From Nemorincola sp044225795 (GTDB lineage Bacteria; Bacteroidota; Bacteroidia; Chitinophagales; Chitinophagaceae): a stretch of DNA of 64,000 bases. A program made the translations under genes and the position numbers. Under the pieces are notes generated by a model that saw nothing but the letters and a program-made list of their open reading frames with translations, was not told where the DNA came from and searched no databases. Location of the stretch: the NCBI GenBank assembly GCA_044225795.1, contig JBGAIF010000005.1:186001-250000 (forward strand), given 5' to 3'. Shown in pieces: positions 15,007-23,585 of this stretch; position 1 is the stretch's first letter, and each line of letters begins with the position of its first letter.

Positions 15007-16269
15007 TCATATTCTGTCCATAGAGAAGTTCAGATCCGGCCTCACTGCACCCAACCACTTACCATACCAGTTGCCATCTCTAATCGTATCAGACACTTCA
15101 AATGTTAACACCTCCTCCATAAAGTATTCGATAACGCTTGTATCTCTTACCACCAGCAGGTTTATGGTATATATATCGTCGTTCAACAATTTGCCCGGAA
15201 TATTCAACGTACTCTCATACACTCCGGGCTCCAGGTCACCAGGCTGGGTCGCTACATTAAATATACAGTTGCCGGATGCAGTGTATAGCAGCAGGCTAAG
15301 GTTTGTGTGCATTTTCTTCTTCAATCTGAATCTGAACCTTACATTTACTGGTGTAGATACCAGTATCTGGTCAGACCCGGGCTCGTATACAGGTAATATC
15401 TCTGCCTGTAAAAGACTCACGATCTCATTTCCCGGAGCCTCAGATTCAATCCACGAGCGCTCAAGACAATTCTTAATTTCTTTGCTGAGATAGTTATTGA
15501 TCACCTTATCAGTCTGCCCATAGTCCTGCAGACTTCCTGATTTCAGATACATAGCTGTCTTACAAAGGCTCTGAACAGCCTGCATATTATGGCTTACAAA
15601 AATAATAGTTCGGCCATGGCTGGCCACATCTCCCATCTTTCCAAGACACTTTTTCTGAAACTCAGCATCTCCTACTGCCAACACTTCATCTACGATCAGT
15701 ATTTCCGGCTCAAGGTGTGCAGCGACTGCAAATGCAAGACGAACGTACATACCAGACGAATATCTTTTCACCGGCGTGTTAATGTATAACTCCACCCCTG
15801 CAAAGTCCACAATCTCATCGAACTTTCTCGCGATCTCTTTCCTCGTCATGCCCAGAATGGCTCCATTCATGTAGATGTTCTCCTTCCCGGTAAGTTCAGG
15901 ATGAAACCCGGTTCCGACTTCCAGTAATGAAGCAATCCTTCCCTTTATCTTTATTGAACCTTGCGACGGAGACGTAACCCTGGACAAAATTTTCAGAAGC
16001 GTTGACTTTCCTGCACCATTACGGCCAATAATTCCCAGTGTGTCTCCCTGGTGCACATCAAAACTTATGTCCCTTAGGGCCCATGCAAAGTCACTATCGC
16101 TCTTTTTTGTACGGTCGTTCTCAACTCCGATCTTCAGATATGGATCTTCCTGCCCCCGCATCTTTGCCCACCAACGTTTCAGATCATGGCTAAGCGTACC
16201 CGTACCAACCTGGCCCAACTGGTACAGCTTACCTACATGCTCTGCGCGTATGACCACCTCTCTATTCAT
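15007..16269 (-). CDS. wzt: Polysaccharide ABC exporter ATPase with C-terminal glycan-recognition domain (Wzt-like)
   Basis: Encodes 420 residues. The ABC domain (about 1-250) has Walker A GRNGAGKST (82-90), a variant signature YSSGM (170-174), Walker B LIVDEVLAVGD (191-201) and the switch His in FVSHNM. Residues about 265-415 form a beta-sandwich of the Wzt C-terminal type (PF14524), which in O-antigen systems recognises the modified end of the chain before export. It forms the exporter with the permease 5 bases upstream. The N-terminal extension (20-55) is typical of the TagH/Wzt family. The C-terminal domain implies that the transported glycan carries a terminal modification (inference). 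Confidence 0.92.
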   Translation of the reverse strand: MNREVVIRAEHVGKLYQLGQVGTGTLSHDLKRWWAKMRGQEDPYLKIGVENDRTKKSDSDFAWALRDISFDVHQGDTLGIIGRNGAGKSTLLKILSRVTSPSQGSIKIKGRIASLLEVGTGFHPELTGKENIYMNGAILGMTRKEIARKFDEIVDFAGVELYINTPVKRYSSGMYVRLAFAVAAHLEPEILIVDEVLAVGDAEFQKKCLGKMGDVASHGRTIIFVSHNMQAVQSLCKTAMYLKSGSLQDYGQTDKVINNYLSKEIKNCLERSWIESEAPGNEIVSLLQAEILPVYEPGSDQILVSTPVNVRFRFRLKKKMHTNLSLLLYTASGNCIFNVATQPGDLEPGVYESTLNIPGKLLNDDIYTINLLVVRDTSVIEYFMEEVLTFEVSDTIRDGNWYGKWLGAVRPDLNFSMDRI

Positions 16270-16274
16270 TTATG

Positions 16275-17141
16275 CTAAACAGTATCTATAAAACGCTTCT
16301 CAACTCTGTTAAAAACAACTATCCCAACAATTAAAAACAAAAACGTGAATGTTATACTGTACAGGATCCAGCTGACATCAAATACTCCCGACCCAAGCAG
16401 GCCATACTTGATGGCCTCAAACAACGACGTAAGTGGATTAAACAAAAAGATCAACTTCTTTTTCCCATGTACCTCAGAAAGCGGAATGATGACCGGTGTT
16501 GCATACATCGCCAACTGCACTCCAAAGGCGATCAAGAACATCAGATCCCTGTATTTAGTAGTGAGCGATGTGATGATGATGCCAAAACCAAGACTAAGCA
16601 GAACGATAACAAGTAACCATACCGGGGCAAGGAACAGATAGGCATTGGGCGTTACCTTGTGCGAAATGAACACGTAATAGAGAAGTACGAGTACAAATAC
16701 GCTGAATTGGATGAGGAATTTTACGAGCCCGGATACGACCTTAGAAAGAGGTAATATGATCCTTGGAAAATAGACCTTCCCAAATATCGACGCATTGTCT
16801 GTGAAAGTCCGTGATGTCACATTGAGTGTCTCAGAGAAATAGTTCCACAATGTAGTACCTATGAGGTAGAACAAAACAGGAGGAACTGCACCGGTTGATA
16901 TGTTAGCAATACTGCTGAATATCAGTAAGTACATTAAAGAAGTCAGAACAGGCTGCACTACAAACCATACGGGGCCAAGGATCGTCTGTTTGTATACCGT
17001 GATGATATCCTTCTTCACAAACATCAGCAACAGATCACGATATTGCCATATTTCCCTGAAATTAACGTCAAAGTAACCTCCCCCAGACCCTATCACGGTA
17101 TCCCAGTCATTCCCCCCATTTCGGGCTGCTCTTTCGGTCAT
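16275..17141 (-). CDS. wzm: Polysaccharide ABC exporter permease (Wzm-like)
   Basis: Encodes 288 residues with an ABC2-type permease fold (PF01061): an amphipathic N-terminus with DLLLMFVKKDIITVYKQT, then about six transmembrane helices between 60 and 280. The WNYFSE stretch and re-entrant IFGKVYFPRIILPLSK region are characteristic of Wzm and TagG. It pairs with the Wzt ATPase encoded 5 bases downstream to move a lipid-linked polysaccharide across the inner membrane. It lies 35 bases after the autokinase gene, in the same operon. Confidence 0.9.
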   Translation of the reverse strand: MTERAARNGGNDWDTVIGSGGGYFDVNFREIWQYRDLLLMFVKKDIITVYKQTILGPVWFVVQPVLTSLMYLLIFSSIANISTGAVPPVLFYLIGTTLWNYFSETLNVTSRTFTDNASIFGKVYFPRIILPLSKVVSGLVKFLIQFSVFVLVLLYYVFISHKVTPNAYLFLAPVWLLVIVLLSLGFGIIITSLTTKYRDLMFLIAFGVQLAMYATPVIIPLSEVHGKKKLIFLFNPLTSLFEAIKYGLLGSGVFDVSWILYSITFTFLFLIVGIVVFNRVEKRFIDTV

Positions 17142-17176
17142 AAACGATCTGTAATTGACTAAAGATATGATACAAA

Positions 17177-19600
17177 CTACGACCTCTTCTTTCCTGACCT
17201 AAGCCATGCTCTCACGCCAGACTTGCCTTTGTCATCAGTGTAATAGCCATTGCCATAAGTACCGTAACCATAGCCATAACCATAGCCGTAACCATAGCCA
17301 TAACCATACCCTTCCTCATAACCATAGCCATAAGCAAAGCCCCTGTTGGCTATTACATCATTGATGATAAAGCTGAGTTTAGGCATCTTGCGGCTTTCAT
17401 ACAATTCATTAGGTATATTAAGCTGCTGCTTATATGTGTATCCCTGGCGCACTATATATAGTGCGGTATCAGCATAGCGATACAATAATTGCGCATCTGT
17501 CACCAAACCTACCGGCGAAGTATCGAGTATGATATAATCAAATTGCTCCCTTAGCTTCATAAACAATTGCTCTGTATGCTGCAATAGTATCAGCTCAGAT
17601 GGATTAGGTGGCACTGGACCGGATGGCATAATGAACAAGTTCGGATCAATGCCCGAGGACACGATCACCTCATTTAAAGCCGCCTTACCAATAGCATGGC
17701 TTGAGAACCCAATGCTATTGTCAATATTGAGCATTTTAGACACTTTTGGCTTTCTAAGGTCAAGTTCCATCAGCAATACCTTCTTCCCCGACATAGCCAG
17801 CGTCGCTGATAGGTTTACCGCAATAAACGATTTACCTTCTCCACTCATACTGGAAGTGATCATAATCACTTTCTCATTGTGGTTGATCAGCAAATATTGA
17901 AGATTTGTTCTTAATGCCCTGAACTGCTCGGATATGATAGAGCGGCTGTTCTTTTTAACAACCACGGTTTCGTCATCATTGTTATTCCCGATCTCACCTA
18001 TCACAGGTACCTTTGTGATCCTTGCTATATCGCTCTTACTGATCACTTTAATATTAAGTCCCCTGCGAAGCAAGATAACTCCAAATGGCACAATAAGCCC
18101 GATCATAAGAGACATCATCAATATCCTGCTTCTGTTAGGCAGCACCTGCCCTGCAATAACCGCGGGGTCTATGACGTCCGCATTAGCCACTGTTGCCGAC
18201 TTCTGTATTGCTGTTTCCTCTCTCTTCTTCAACAGGAATAAATACAATTCCTGCATCACACCCTGCCTCCTGGAATATTCGAGATATTGTCTTTCCACCA
18301 TAGGCACCTGAGCTATCAACCCGCCCACTTTGTTTACCTCCTCATTCATCTCAGCGATCTTCACCTCCGTTTCCCTCTTTGAGGTAGCCAGCAAGTTGAT
18401 GATATCCTGTTTCACCTTCTTCTTCTGGTTCAAAAGAGCCTGTATACGCGGGTTGCCCGGTGCATAAGCGATCATGCTATTGGTCAGCTGAACCTGGACA
18501 TTGTCAAACTTGTCTATCTGGGCAGCCAAACCGGCATTGCTCATCAAAGAAGCAGGCAAAATAAGCGAAGAATCATCCGGGGTAGACCCTATCTTATCGC
18601 TGATGTATTTTATTACCTTCAGCTCCACCTCAAGCTGCTGACGCTTGTCCAGAGTAGCAGCGTTGGTATTGATCAACTGAGTAGACTGCGCACCGATATC
18701 GGCAATTCCCTTACTACGTTTGAATGTTTCAATGTCCTTTTCAACATCGCCAAGCTCTTTACCAACAAGCCTCATACGATCGTCGATAAAATGAATGGTA
18801 CTGTCTGATATCCTGTTCCTGTTGATAACGTTAGTTCTTCTGTAAACATCCATAAGCAGGTTCAGCATATCCAGCGAACGCTCCGGCAGGTTGTCATTCA
18901 TCGACAAGATCATATAGGTTGCATTCTTAGTAGGCGTCGCGATGTCCAGGTTGCCCATATACAACCTCGCAACAAGCTCAACAGGCGCAATATCAAATGT
19001 GTATTGCAGATTTGAAAGGGCGAACATGGGGGTCTTATTAAGCACCAACTTCCCTAATGAGGTTTTTATTGTATCTCCCCAGGCAGCGTTAAAAACCTTA
19101 CCATCAAGTCCGTCAATTAATTTGTAATGATCATTGTCAACAATGTTAAGCTTACAGCTCAGATACCCGTCAGAAGAATCAGCGATCTTTACTTCAAATG
19201 GCTTAGTATTATATAACTCAGTTTTCTTGAATCGTCCGGAAACACTATAAGATACCTGCAAGTTCAATTCCTTAACGATCTTTGACATCGTGGTCCGGCT
19301 GCGCAGTATCTCTATCTCATTGTCAATATTGATCTTGCTGTTTTCGATCTTCAACATTTGCATGATGTCATCGCCGGTATTCGAAGTGCCTTTTTTAGAA
19401 TCGATGATAAGCAATTCGGCATAACACCTGTAATAAGGTGTAGCATACCTCAGGTATAAATGACCAACAATAAGGGAGACGATAACGCTACCCAACAGCC
19501 ATGGCCATATTGCCAGGATTGTAGACAATAGCCACTTAAGATTAAATGAACCTATCTCCTCTTGCTTCCGTTCAACTGTCGCCGTTTGATTACCCTCCAT
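17177..19600 (-). CDS. wzc: Polysaccharide co-polymerase/tyrosine autokinase (Wzc-like) with YG-repeat tail
   Basis: Encodes 807 residues. A Wzz-type chain-length domain starts with a membrane helix (about 25-50), continues as a large periplasmic part with coiled-coil helices (about 270-460), and ends at a second helix (about 490-515). The cytoplasmic BY-kinase domain (about 560-745) has the Walker A motif SMSGEGKSF, the A' motif LLMELDLRKPK and the B motif YIILDTSPVG. The tail (757-787) has 14 tyrosines in 31 residues, mostly as YG repeats; such a cluster is the autophosphorylation site that controls chain length. It lies 19 bases after the exporter gene. A 12-bp unit repeated four times encodes part of the tail, so its length may vary by slippage. 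Confidence 0.92.
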   Translation of the reverse strand: MEGNQTATVERKQEEIGSFNLKWLLSTILAIWPWLLGSVIVSLIVGHLYLRYATPYYRCYAELLIIDSKKGTSNTGDDIMQMLKIENSKINIDNEIEILRSRTTMSKIVKELNLQVSYSVSGRFKKTELYNTKPFEVKIADSSDGYLSCKLNIVDNDHYKLIDGLDGKVFNAAWGDTIKTSLGKLVLNKTPMFALSNLQYTFDIAPVELVARLYMGNLDIATPTKNATYMILSMNDNLPERSLDMLNLLMDVYRRTNVINRNRISDSTIHFIDDRMRLVGKELGDVEKDIETFKRSKGIADIGAQSTQLINTNAATLDKRQQLEVELKVIKYISDKIGSTPDDSSLILPASLMSNAGLAAQIDKFDNVQVQLTNSMIAYAPGNPRIQALLNQKKKVKQDIINLLATSKRETEVKIAEMNEEVNKVGGLIAQVPMVERQYLEYSRRQGVMQELYLFLLKKREETAIQKSATVANADVIDPAVIAGQVLPNRSRILMMSLMIGLIVPFGVILLRRGLNIKVISKSDIARITKVPVIGEIGNNNDDETVVVKKNSRSIISEQFRALRTNLQYLLINHNEKVIMITSSMSGEGKSFIAVNLSATLAMSGKKVLLMELDLRKPKVSKMLNIDNSIGFSSHAIGKAALNEVIVSSGIDPNLFIMPSGPVPPNPSELILLQHTEQLFMKLREQFDYIILDTSPVGLVTDAQLLYRYADTALYIVRQGYTYKQQLNIPNELYESRKMPKLSFIINDVIANRGFAYGYGYEEGYGYGYGYGYGYGYGYGTYGNGYYTDDKGKSGVRAWLRSGKKRS
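17264..17311 (-). repeat. In-frame 12-bp tandem repeat (4 units) in the wzc tail
   Basis: Four copies of a 12-bp unit (plus strand RTAACCATAGCC, the fourth ending CCC) lie head to tail. Each unit encodes two Tyr-Gly pairs. Copies 1+2 and 3+4 form a 24-bp repeat differing at one base. Because the unit is a multiple of three, gain or loss changes only the number of tyrosines. Confidence 0.8.
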
Positions 19601-19619
19601 GCAGTTCTTCTTTGATGTA

Positions 19620-20414
19620 CTATTTAACAGTTCTGAGAATTAAAGCGATTGATACAATTGAAAGTAACGAACTGACGATACCAAGATTACGAACGAAGGT
19701 ATTATCACTGCTTTGAACCCTGAATTTGGTTGGCTCCACATATATCTGGTCACGTTGCTTCAACCAGTAGTAGGGCGATCTGTATATGCTACTGGAGTTC
19801 AGGTTCAGACGAACTATCTCCTTCCTGTCTCCATAAGACCTGATAAGCATTATATTGTCCCTTCGGGCGGTCAGCGGTAGGTCGCCAGACATTGCAATAG
19901 CATCCATAATATTTATCTTTTCGCTGGGAGATGTGATCTTTCCCGCGTGCCCAACTTCTCCCAAAACCAATATGTCAAAATTTGCAATTCGTACATTTAC
20001 TACCGGATTGTTGTAGTATTTTGTAGCTTTCTGCTTAATAAGCTCTCTCGCCTCACTGGTGGTTAACCCGGCCACTTTTACAAAACCGATAAGCTCTAAT
20101 TCTATATATCCATCCTTATCAACCAGGTTACCGTTGATCTCATTAAAGATACCCGGAGAATTCGTAGTGATAGGCGTATTTGTTTCATTCTGCGTAACGG
20201 TCTGCACTGTTATGGCAAGAATGTCGTTACTCTCTATTTTGGGGTCAACAAAAGGCGTTGGTTGGCCTATGACCACCGAAGACGCTATTGAATCGGGTAC
20301 GTCATTAAAATATTTCGCCTTTCTGAGAGACACGCAGGAAACAAACATATTGCAAAAGATCAGCATAAATATAATAGCAAACCCATATGTGTTTCTTTTG
20401 CCGGTAACGTGCAT
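19620..20414 (-). CDS. wza: Outer-membrane polysaccharide export lipoprotein (Wza-like)
   Basis: About 264 residues from ATG 20414. The frame continues to 20432, but a TATTTTTG element covers that point, so the shorter start is preferred. A lipoprotein signal ends at FVSC (C27). The Poly_export domain spans about residues 55-140 (SNDILAITVQTVT and following), followed by an SLBB-type domain (about 145-205, VLGEVGHAGKI) and a hydrophobic C-terminal helix (last 20 residues). It should form the outer-membrane channel for the glycan, docking on the Wzc periplasmic domain. It is the first gene of the export operon wza-wzc-wzm-wzt. Confidence 0.88.
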   Translation of the reverse strand: MHVTGKRNTYGFAIIFMLIFCNMFVSCVSLRKAKYFNDVPDSIASSVVIGQPTPFVDPKIESNDILAITVQTVTQNETNTPITTNSPGIFNEINGNLVDKDGYIELELIGFVKVAGLTTSEARELIKQKATKYYNNPVVNVRIANFDILVLGEVGHAGKITSPSEKINIMDAIAMSGDLPLTARRDNIMLIRSYGDRKEIVRLNLNSSSIYRSPYYWLKQRDQIYVEPTKFRVQSSDNTFVRNLGIVSSLLSIVSIALILRTVK

Positions 20415-20429
20415 TTCTGAAAATTTCAC

Positions 20430-20437
20430 CAAAAATA
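20430..20437 (-). promoter_or_regulatory. -7 element of the polysaccharide export operon
   Basis: TATTTTTG on the minus strand, matching TAnnTTTG, 16 bases before ATG 20414. It overlaps the longer open frame of wza and therefore decides the start. Confidence 0.5.
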
Positions 20438-20601
20438 GTTTAAAATTAGATAAAATAAAAACCGCCTGTAAAATGGCTTATTTCAAAGGTTTTAGGTGAT
20501 TTTCAACGCCGTTTTTAGTGATTGATTGTTAGCTGTTCGTTATTTGATATCATCAGTTATGTTAACGCAGGTGTAGTCAATTAATTGAATTTAGCATGTG
20601 T

Positions 20602-21891
20602 TTATAGCCTGCCATGCACTTCGTCTTTGTTAAGGCATCCTTTCACATCATATATGATACCTCCAGGTTTCAACCTGTTTTGCCAATCCTGTCCTACAAA
20701 ATCGCGATGTGCAACTGCTAATACCAATGAGTCGTATTTTTTCCCTTCCGGCAGAACATTTATGATGCTAATACCATACTCATGCATCACATCTTCGGGC
20801 TTTGCCCAAGGGTCATATATAGTAAGATCAATTCCATATGAACTAAGTTCCTTCACAATATCCACTACTCTGGTGTTCCTTACATCTGGACAATTTTCTT
20901 TGAAAGTGATACCTAACAGCAATACATTGGCTCCCTTTACCTGCACATCATTCTTAATCATCAGCTTCACTATCTCGTGCGCTACATATTGTCCCATTCC
21001 GTCATTTAGCCTTCTGCCCGCCAGTATTATTTCCGGGTGGTAACCTACCTCCTGTGCCTTCTGCGCCAGGTAGTAAGGATCAACACCGATGCAGTGTCCG
21101 CCAACCAATCCGGGCTTGAACGGCAAGAAGTTCCATTTGGTAGCTGACGCTGCCAACACCTCATGGGTATCTATGTTCAACAGGTTAAATATTTTCGCCA
21201 GCTCATTCACAAAGGCAATATTGATATCCCGTTGAGAGTTCTCTATAACCTTTGCAGCCTCGGCAACCTTTATGCTCGGCGCCTTGTGAGTGCCGGCAGT
21301 AATAACCGAACGATATAAGCCATCTACTATTTCTGCGACCTCGGGCGTTGACCCAGAGGTAACCTTTTTGATCTTGGCAACTGTATGCAGTTTATCTCCG
21401 GGATTGATGCGCTCCGGAGAATAGCCGCAATAAAAGTCTTCATTGAACTTCATGCCGGATACACGTTCCAGAACCGGAACACACTCATCTTCTGTTACAC
21501 CCGGGTAAACTGTAGATTCATACACAACTATATCGCCCTTCTTCAGCACCTTCCCCACCGTTTCGCTGGCCTTATACAGAGGTGTAAGGTCAGGTCGGTT
21601 ATTCTTGTCTACCGGGGTGGGAACTGTGATCACGAAAACATTGCATTTTGTCAGCTGATCAACCTGGTTGGTGCAATACAGCCCTTTCTCGCCAGCGCAA
21701 TTTTTAATCACGTCCTTTAATAACGGCTCGTCTACTTCCAGAGTGATGTCGTTACCTGCCTGCAACTCATCTATACGCTTTTTATTAATATCGAAACCAA
21801 TCACCGGGTAATACTTTGCAAACTCTACTGCCAATGGCAGCCCAACATACCCAAGACCAATTACCCCTATACAATAAATATTGTTTTCCAT
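20602..21891 (-). CDS. tviB: UDP-N-acetylhexosamine 6-dehydrogenase (TviB/WbpO type)
   Basis: Encodes 429 residues of the UDP-glucose/GDP-mannose dehydrogenase family. The NAD-binding motif is GVIGLGYVGLPLAVEF at the N-terminus. The catalytic cysteine is C267 in VGGHCIGVDPYYL, and the conserved lysine lies in AAKVIENSQRDI (K214). The sequence, including FDINKKRIDELQ and RINPGDK, is closest to the TviB/WbpO branch that oxidises UDP-GlcNAc or UDP-GalNAc to the uronic acid. It should supply a HexNAcA residue for the surface glycan. It has its own promoter and is separated from wza by about 190 bases. Confidence 0.85.
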   Translation of the reverse strand: MENNIYCIGVIGLGYVGLPLAVEFAKYYPVIGFDINKKRIDELQAGNDITLEVDEPLLKDVIKNCAGEKGLYCTNQVDQLTKCNVFVITVPTPVDKNNRPDLTPLYKASETVGKVLKKGDIVVYESTVYPGVTEDECVPVLERVSGMKFNEDFYCGYSPERINPGDKLHTVAKIKKVTSGSTPEVAEIVDGLYRSVITAGTHKAPSIKVAEAAKVIENSQRDINIAFVNELAKIFNLLNIDTHEVLAASATKWNFLPFKPGLVGGHCIGVDPYYLAQKAQEVGYHPEIILAGRRLNDGMGQYVAHEIVKLMIKNDVQVKGANVLLLGITFKENCPDVRNTRVVDIVKELSSYGIDLTIYDPWAKPEDVMHEYGISIINVLPEGKKYDSLVLAVAHRDFVGQDWQNRLKPGGIIYDVKGCLNKDEVHGRL

Positions 21892-21908
21892 GAACGTATA
21901 ATGTATCG

Positions 21909-21916
21909 CAAAAATA
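21909..21916 (-). promoter_or_regulatory. -7 element of the UDP-sugar dehydrogenase gene
   Basis: TATTTTTG on the minus strand, matching TAnnTTTG, 17 bases before the ATG at 21891. Confidence 0.5.
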
Positions 21917-21994
21917 TACTTTTCCTGTTAAAAGTAAATGAATAGTTAACCATTACCCACCATCGAAGCAAGCGAGCCAAAAGAAAGGATACAA

Positions 21995-22765
21995 TTATTC
22001 CGTGGATAAACGGTGATTCAGGAACGGGTAGCCAATAAGCTTGTCGTATTCTTTTGTCCGAGCCATCGCCCGGAGGTTTTGCGCATGTCGCTCATGGTGC
22101 ATGTCACTTCCACAATAATCATATAACCCTTTTGCCAGAAGATCATCTGCGACCTTCTTGATATTTTGACCATAATATCCTGTAAGTGAAAGCAAATTCA
22201 ACTGTAGCAAGCACCCGCGGTCTCTCATCTCCTGATACCTGCGCATTTCTCTGTGAAAGAACAAATAACGTTCAGGGTGTGCAATGATAGGCCTGTACCC
22301 TGCGCTTTGCATTTTGAAAATCACTTCAGCAAGCATTGGGGGTTCATATAGCATCGAAAACTCAACTAATACTTCCTTACCGGTAATGGTAAGCAATGGC
22401 TCAGTATCAATGAGCTTTATGAAATGCTCATCCATATAATACTCGGCTGCAGCACGTATGTTTATGTCAAGACCCTCAGCCTTAACGGCCGCCTGCACTT
22501 TAGCAAGAGCTATATTGATCGTATCTCTTGTATTGGGGTAGTAGTCTATCATCACATGTGGCGTTGTAACAATAGTTTTGTATCCCATTTCAGACATTGC
22601 CCTAAGTAATAACAGACTATCCTCAATGGTCTTTGCGCCATCATCAATGCCCGGCAGAAAATGAGAGTGCATATCTGCCTTCAGAAATGCCCAGTTCACG
22701 CTCTCCCTATACTGTTGCGATTCCGTATACTCCTCTTTCCTGCGCCTGAATAACTTAGAGAACAT
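21995..22765 (-). CDS. CpsB/YwqE-type PHP-domain tyrosine phosphatase
   Basis: Encodes 256 residues of the PHP metal-dependent hydrolase fold. The first metal motif is DMHSHFLPGIDDGAKT (H33, H35), then TTPHVM, further His/Glu ligands at EYYMDEH and HPERY, and the final SDMHHERH. This matches the CpsB/CapC/YwqE family of manganese-dependent tyrosine phosphatases that dephosphorylate BY-kinases. The obvious partner is the Wzc-like kinase encoded 2.4 kb downstream. It lies 30 bases after the PaaG gene, so it may be transcribed from the TonB-receptor promoter and not with the kinase. Confidence 0.87.
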   Translation of the reverse strand: MFSKLFRRRKEEYTESQQYRESVNWAFLKADMHSHFLPGIDDGAKTIEDSLLLLRAMSEMGYKTIVTTPHVMIDYYPNTRDTINIALAKVQAAVKAEGLDINIRAAAEYYMDEHFIKLIDTEPLLTITGKEVLVEFSMLYEPPMLAEVIFKMQSAGYRPIIAHPERYLFFHREMRRYQEMRDRGCLLQLNLLSLTGYYGQNIKKVADDLLAKGLYDYCGSDMHHERHAQNLRAMARTKEYDKLIGYPFLNHRLSTE

Positions 22766-22795
22766 AATTAGAAATTAGTACTGATTGCCGTTTTG

Positions 22796-23572
22796 CTATT
22801 TACCGGTAAACATGGGCTTTCTTTTCTCAAGAAATGCCTGAACCCCTTCTTTGAAATCATGTGTACCACCTGCTTCTGCCTGTGTTACCTTTTCCATTTC
22901 CAATTGCTGCAGAATGTCATTATTAAATGTCTGATTCAGCAACCGCTTGGTCAATCCAATACCTTTAGTAGGCATTTGAGCCAATGTCACTGCAATCTTC
23001 TTACACTCGGCCTCAAATACATCATCCGCAAAACATTTATACGCCATACCCATAGATACTGCTTCCGTTGCCGAGACCTTATCGCCTGTCATCATAAGCG
23101 CGGCGGCCCTTTGCGCTCCAACTATCCTGGGAAGAAAATACGTACCCCCGCTATCCGGTATCAACCCTATCTTACTGAATGCCTGAATAAAGGATGCGCT
23201 CTGTGCGGCCAGTACTATATCACATGCCAGTGCGAAGTTTGCACCTGCACCCGCGGCCACACCATTTACAGCGGCTACTATTGGCTTCTCAATATTTCGT
23301 AGCTTCAGAATAACCGGGTTGTAATTTTCACGCACCATCCGTTCAAAATCTTCAGGACTCGGATTCATCGCTTCTGACAGGTCCTGCCCTGCGCAAAATC
23401 CCTTACCTGCACCGGTAAGATAGACACACCTTACCTCATCATCCTTTTCACATTCATCCAGGTATTGCTGCAACAGCAACGCCATCTCCCTGTTATAACT
23501 GTTATACTTGTCAGGCCTGTTAAGGGTAATATACCCAACTCCATTTTCCTTTTGAAAGAGTGCGCTACTCAT
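22796..23572 (-). CDS. paaG: Enoyl-CoA hydratase/isomerase, PaaG-like
   Basis: Encodes 258 residues of the crotonase fold. The oxyanion-hole motif GKGFCAGQDL (57-65), NGVAAGAGANFALACDI and GLIPDSGGTYFLPR are present. The ending KRKPMFTGK and the overall pattern match PaaG (1,2-epoxyphenylacetyl-CoA isomerase) better than short-chain hydratases such as FadB or Crt; the acidic residue of the second oxyanion region (PDSGG, where hydratases have PE/PGGGG) supports an isomerase. The rest of the phenylacetate pathway is not in the window, so the in vivo substrate is open. It lies 13 bases behind the TonB receptor gene. Confidence 0.75.
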   Translation of the reverse strand: MSSALFQKENGVGYITLNRPDKYNSYNREMALLLQQYLDECEKDDEVRCVYLTGAGKGFCAGQDLSEAMNPSPEDFERMVRENYNPVILKLRNIEKPIVAAVNGVAAGAGANFALACDIVLAAQSASFIQAFSKIGLIPDSGGTYFLPRIVGAQRAAALMMTGDKVSATEAVSMGMAYKCFADDVFEAECKKIAVTLAQMPTKGIGLTKRLLNQTFNNDILQQLEMEKVTQAEAGGTHDFKEGVQAFLEKRKPMFTGK

Positions 23573-23585
23573 GGTTCAAAGTTAA

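Noticed and set aside
20433..20601. Gap between tviB and wza considered as a JUMPstart-like or attenuator region
   Set aside because: No JUMPstart or ops-like sequence and no strong hairpin; only an AT-rich promoter region is visible.
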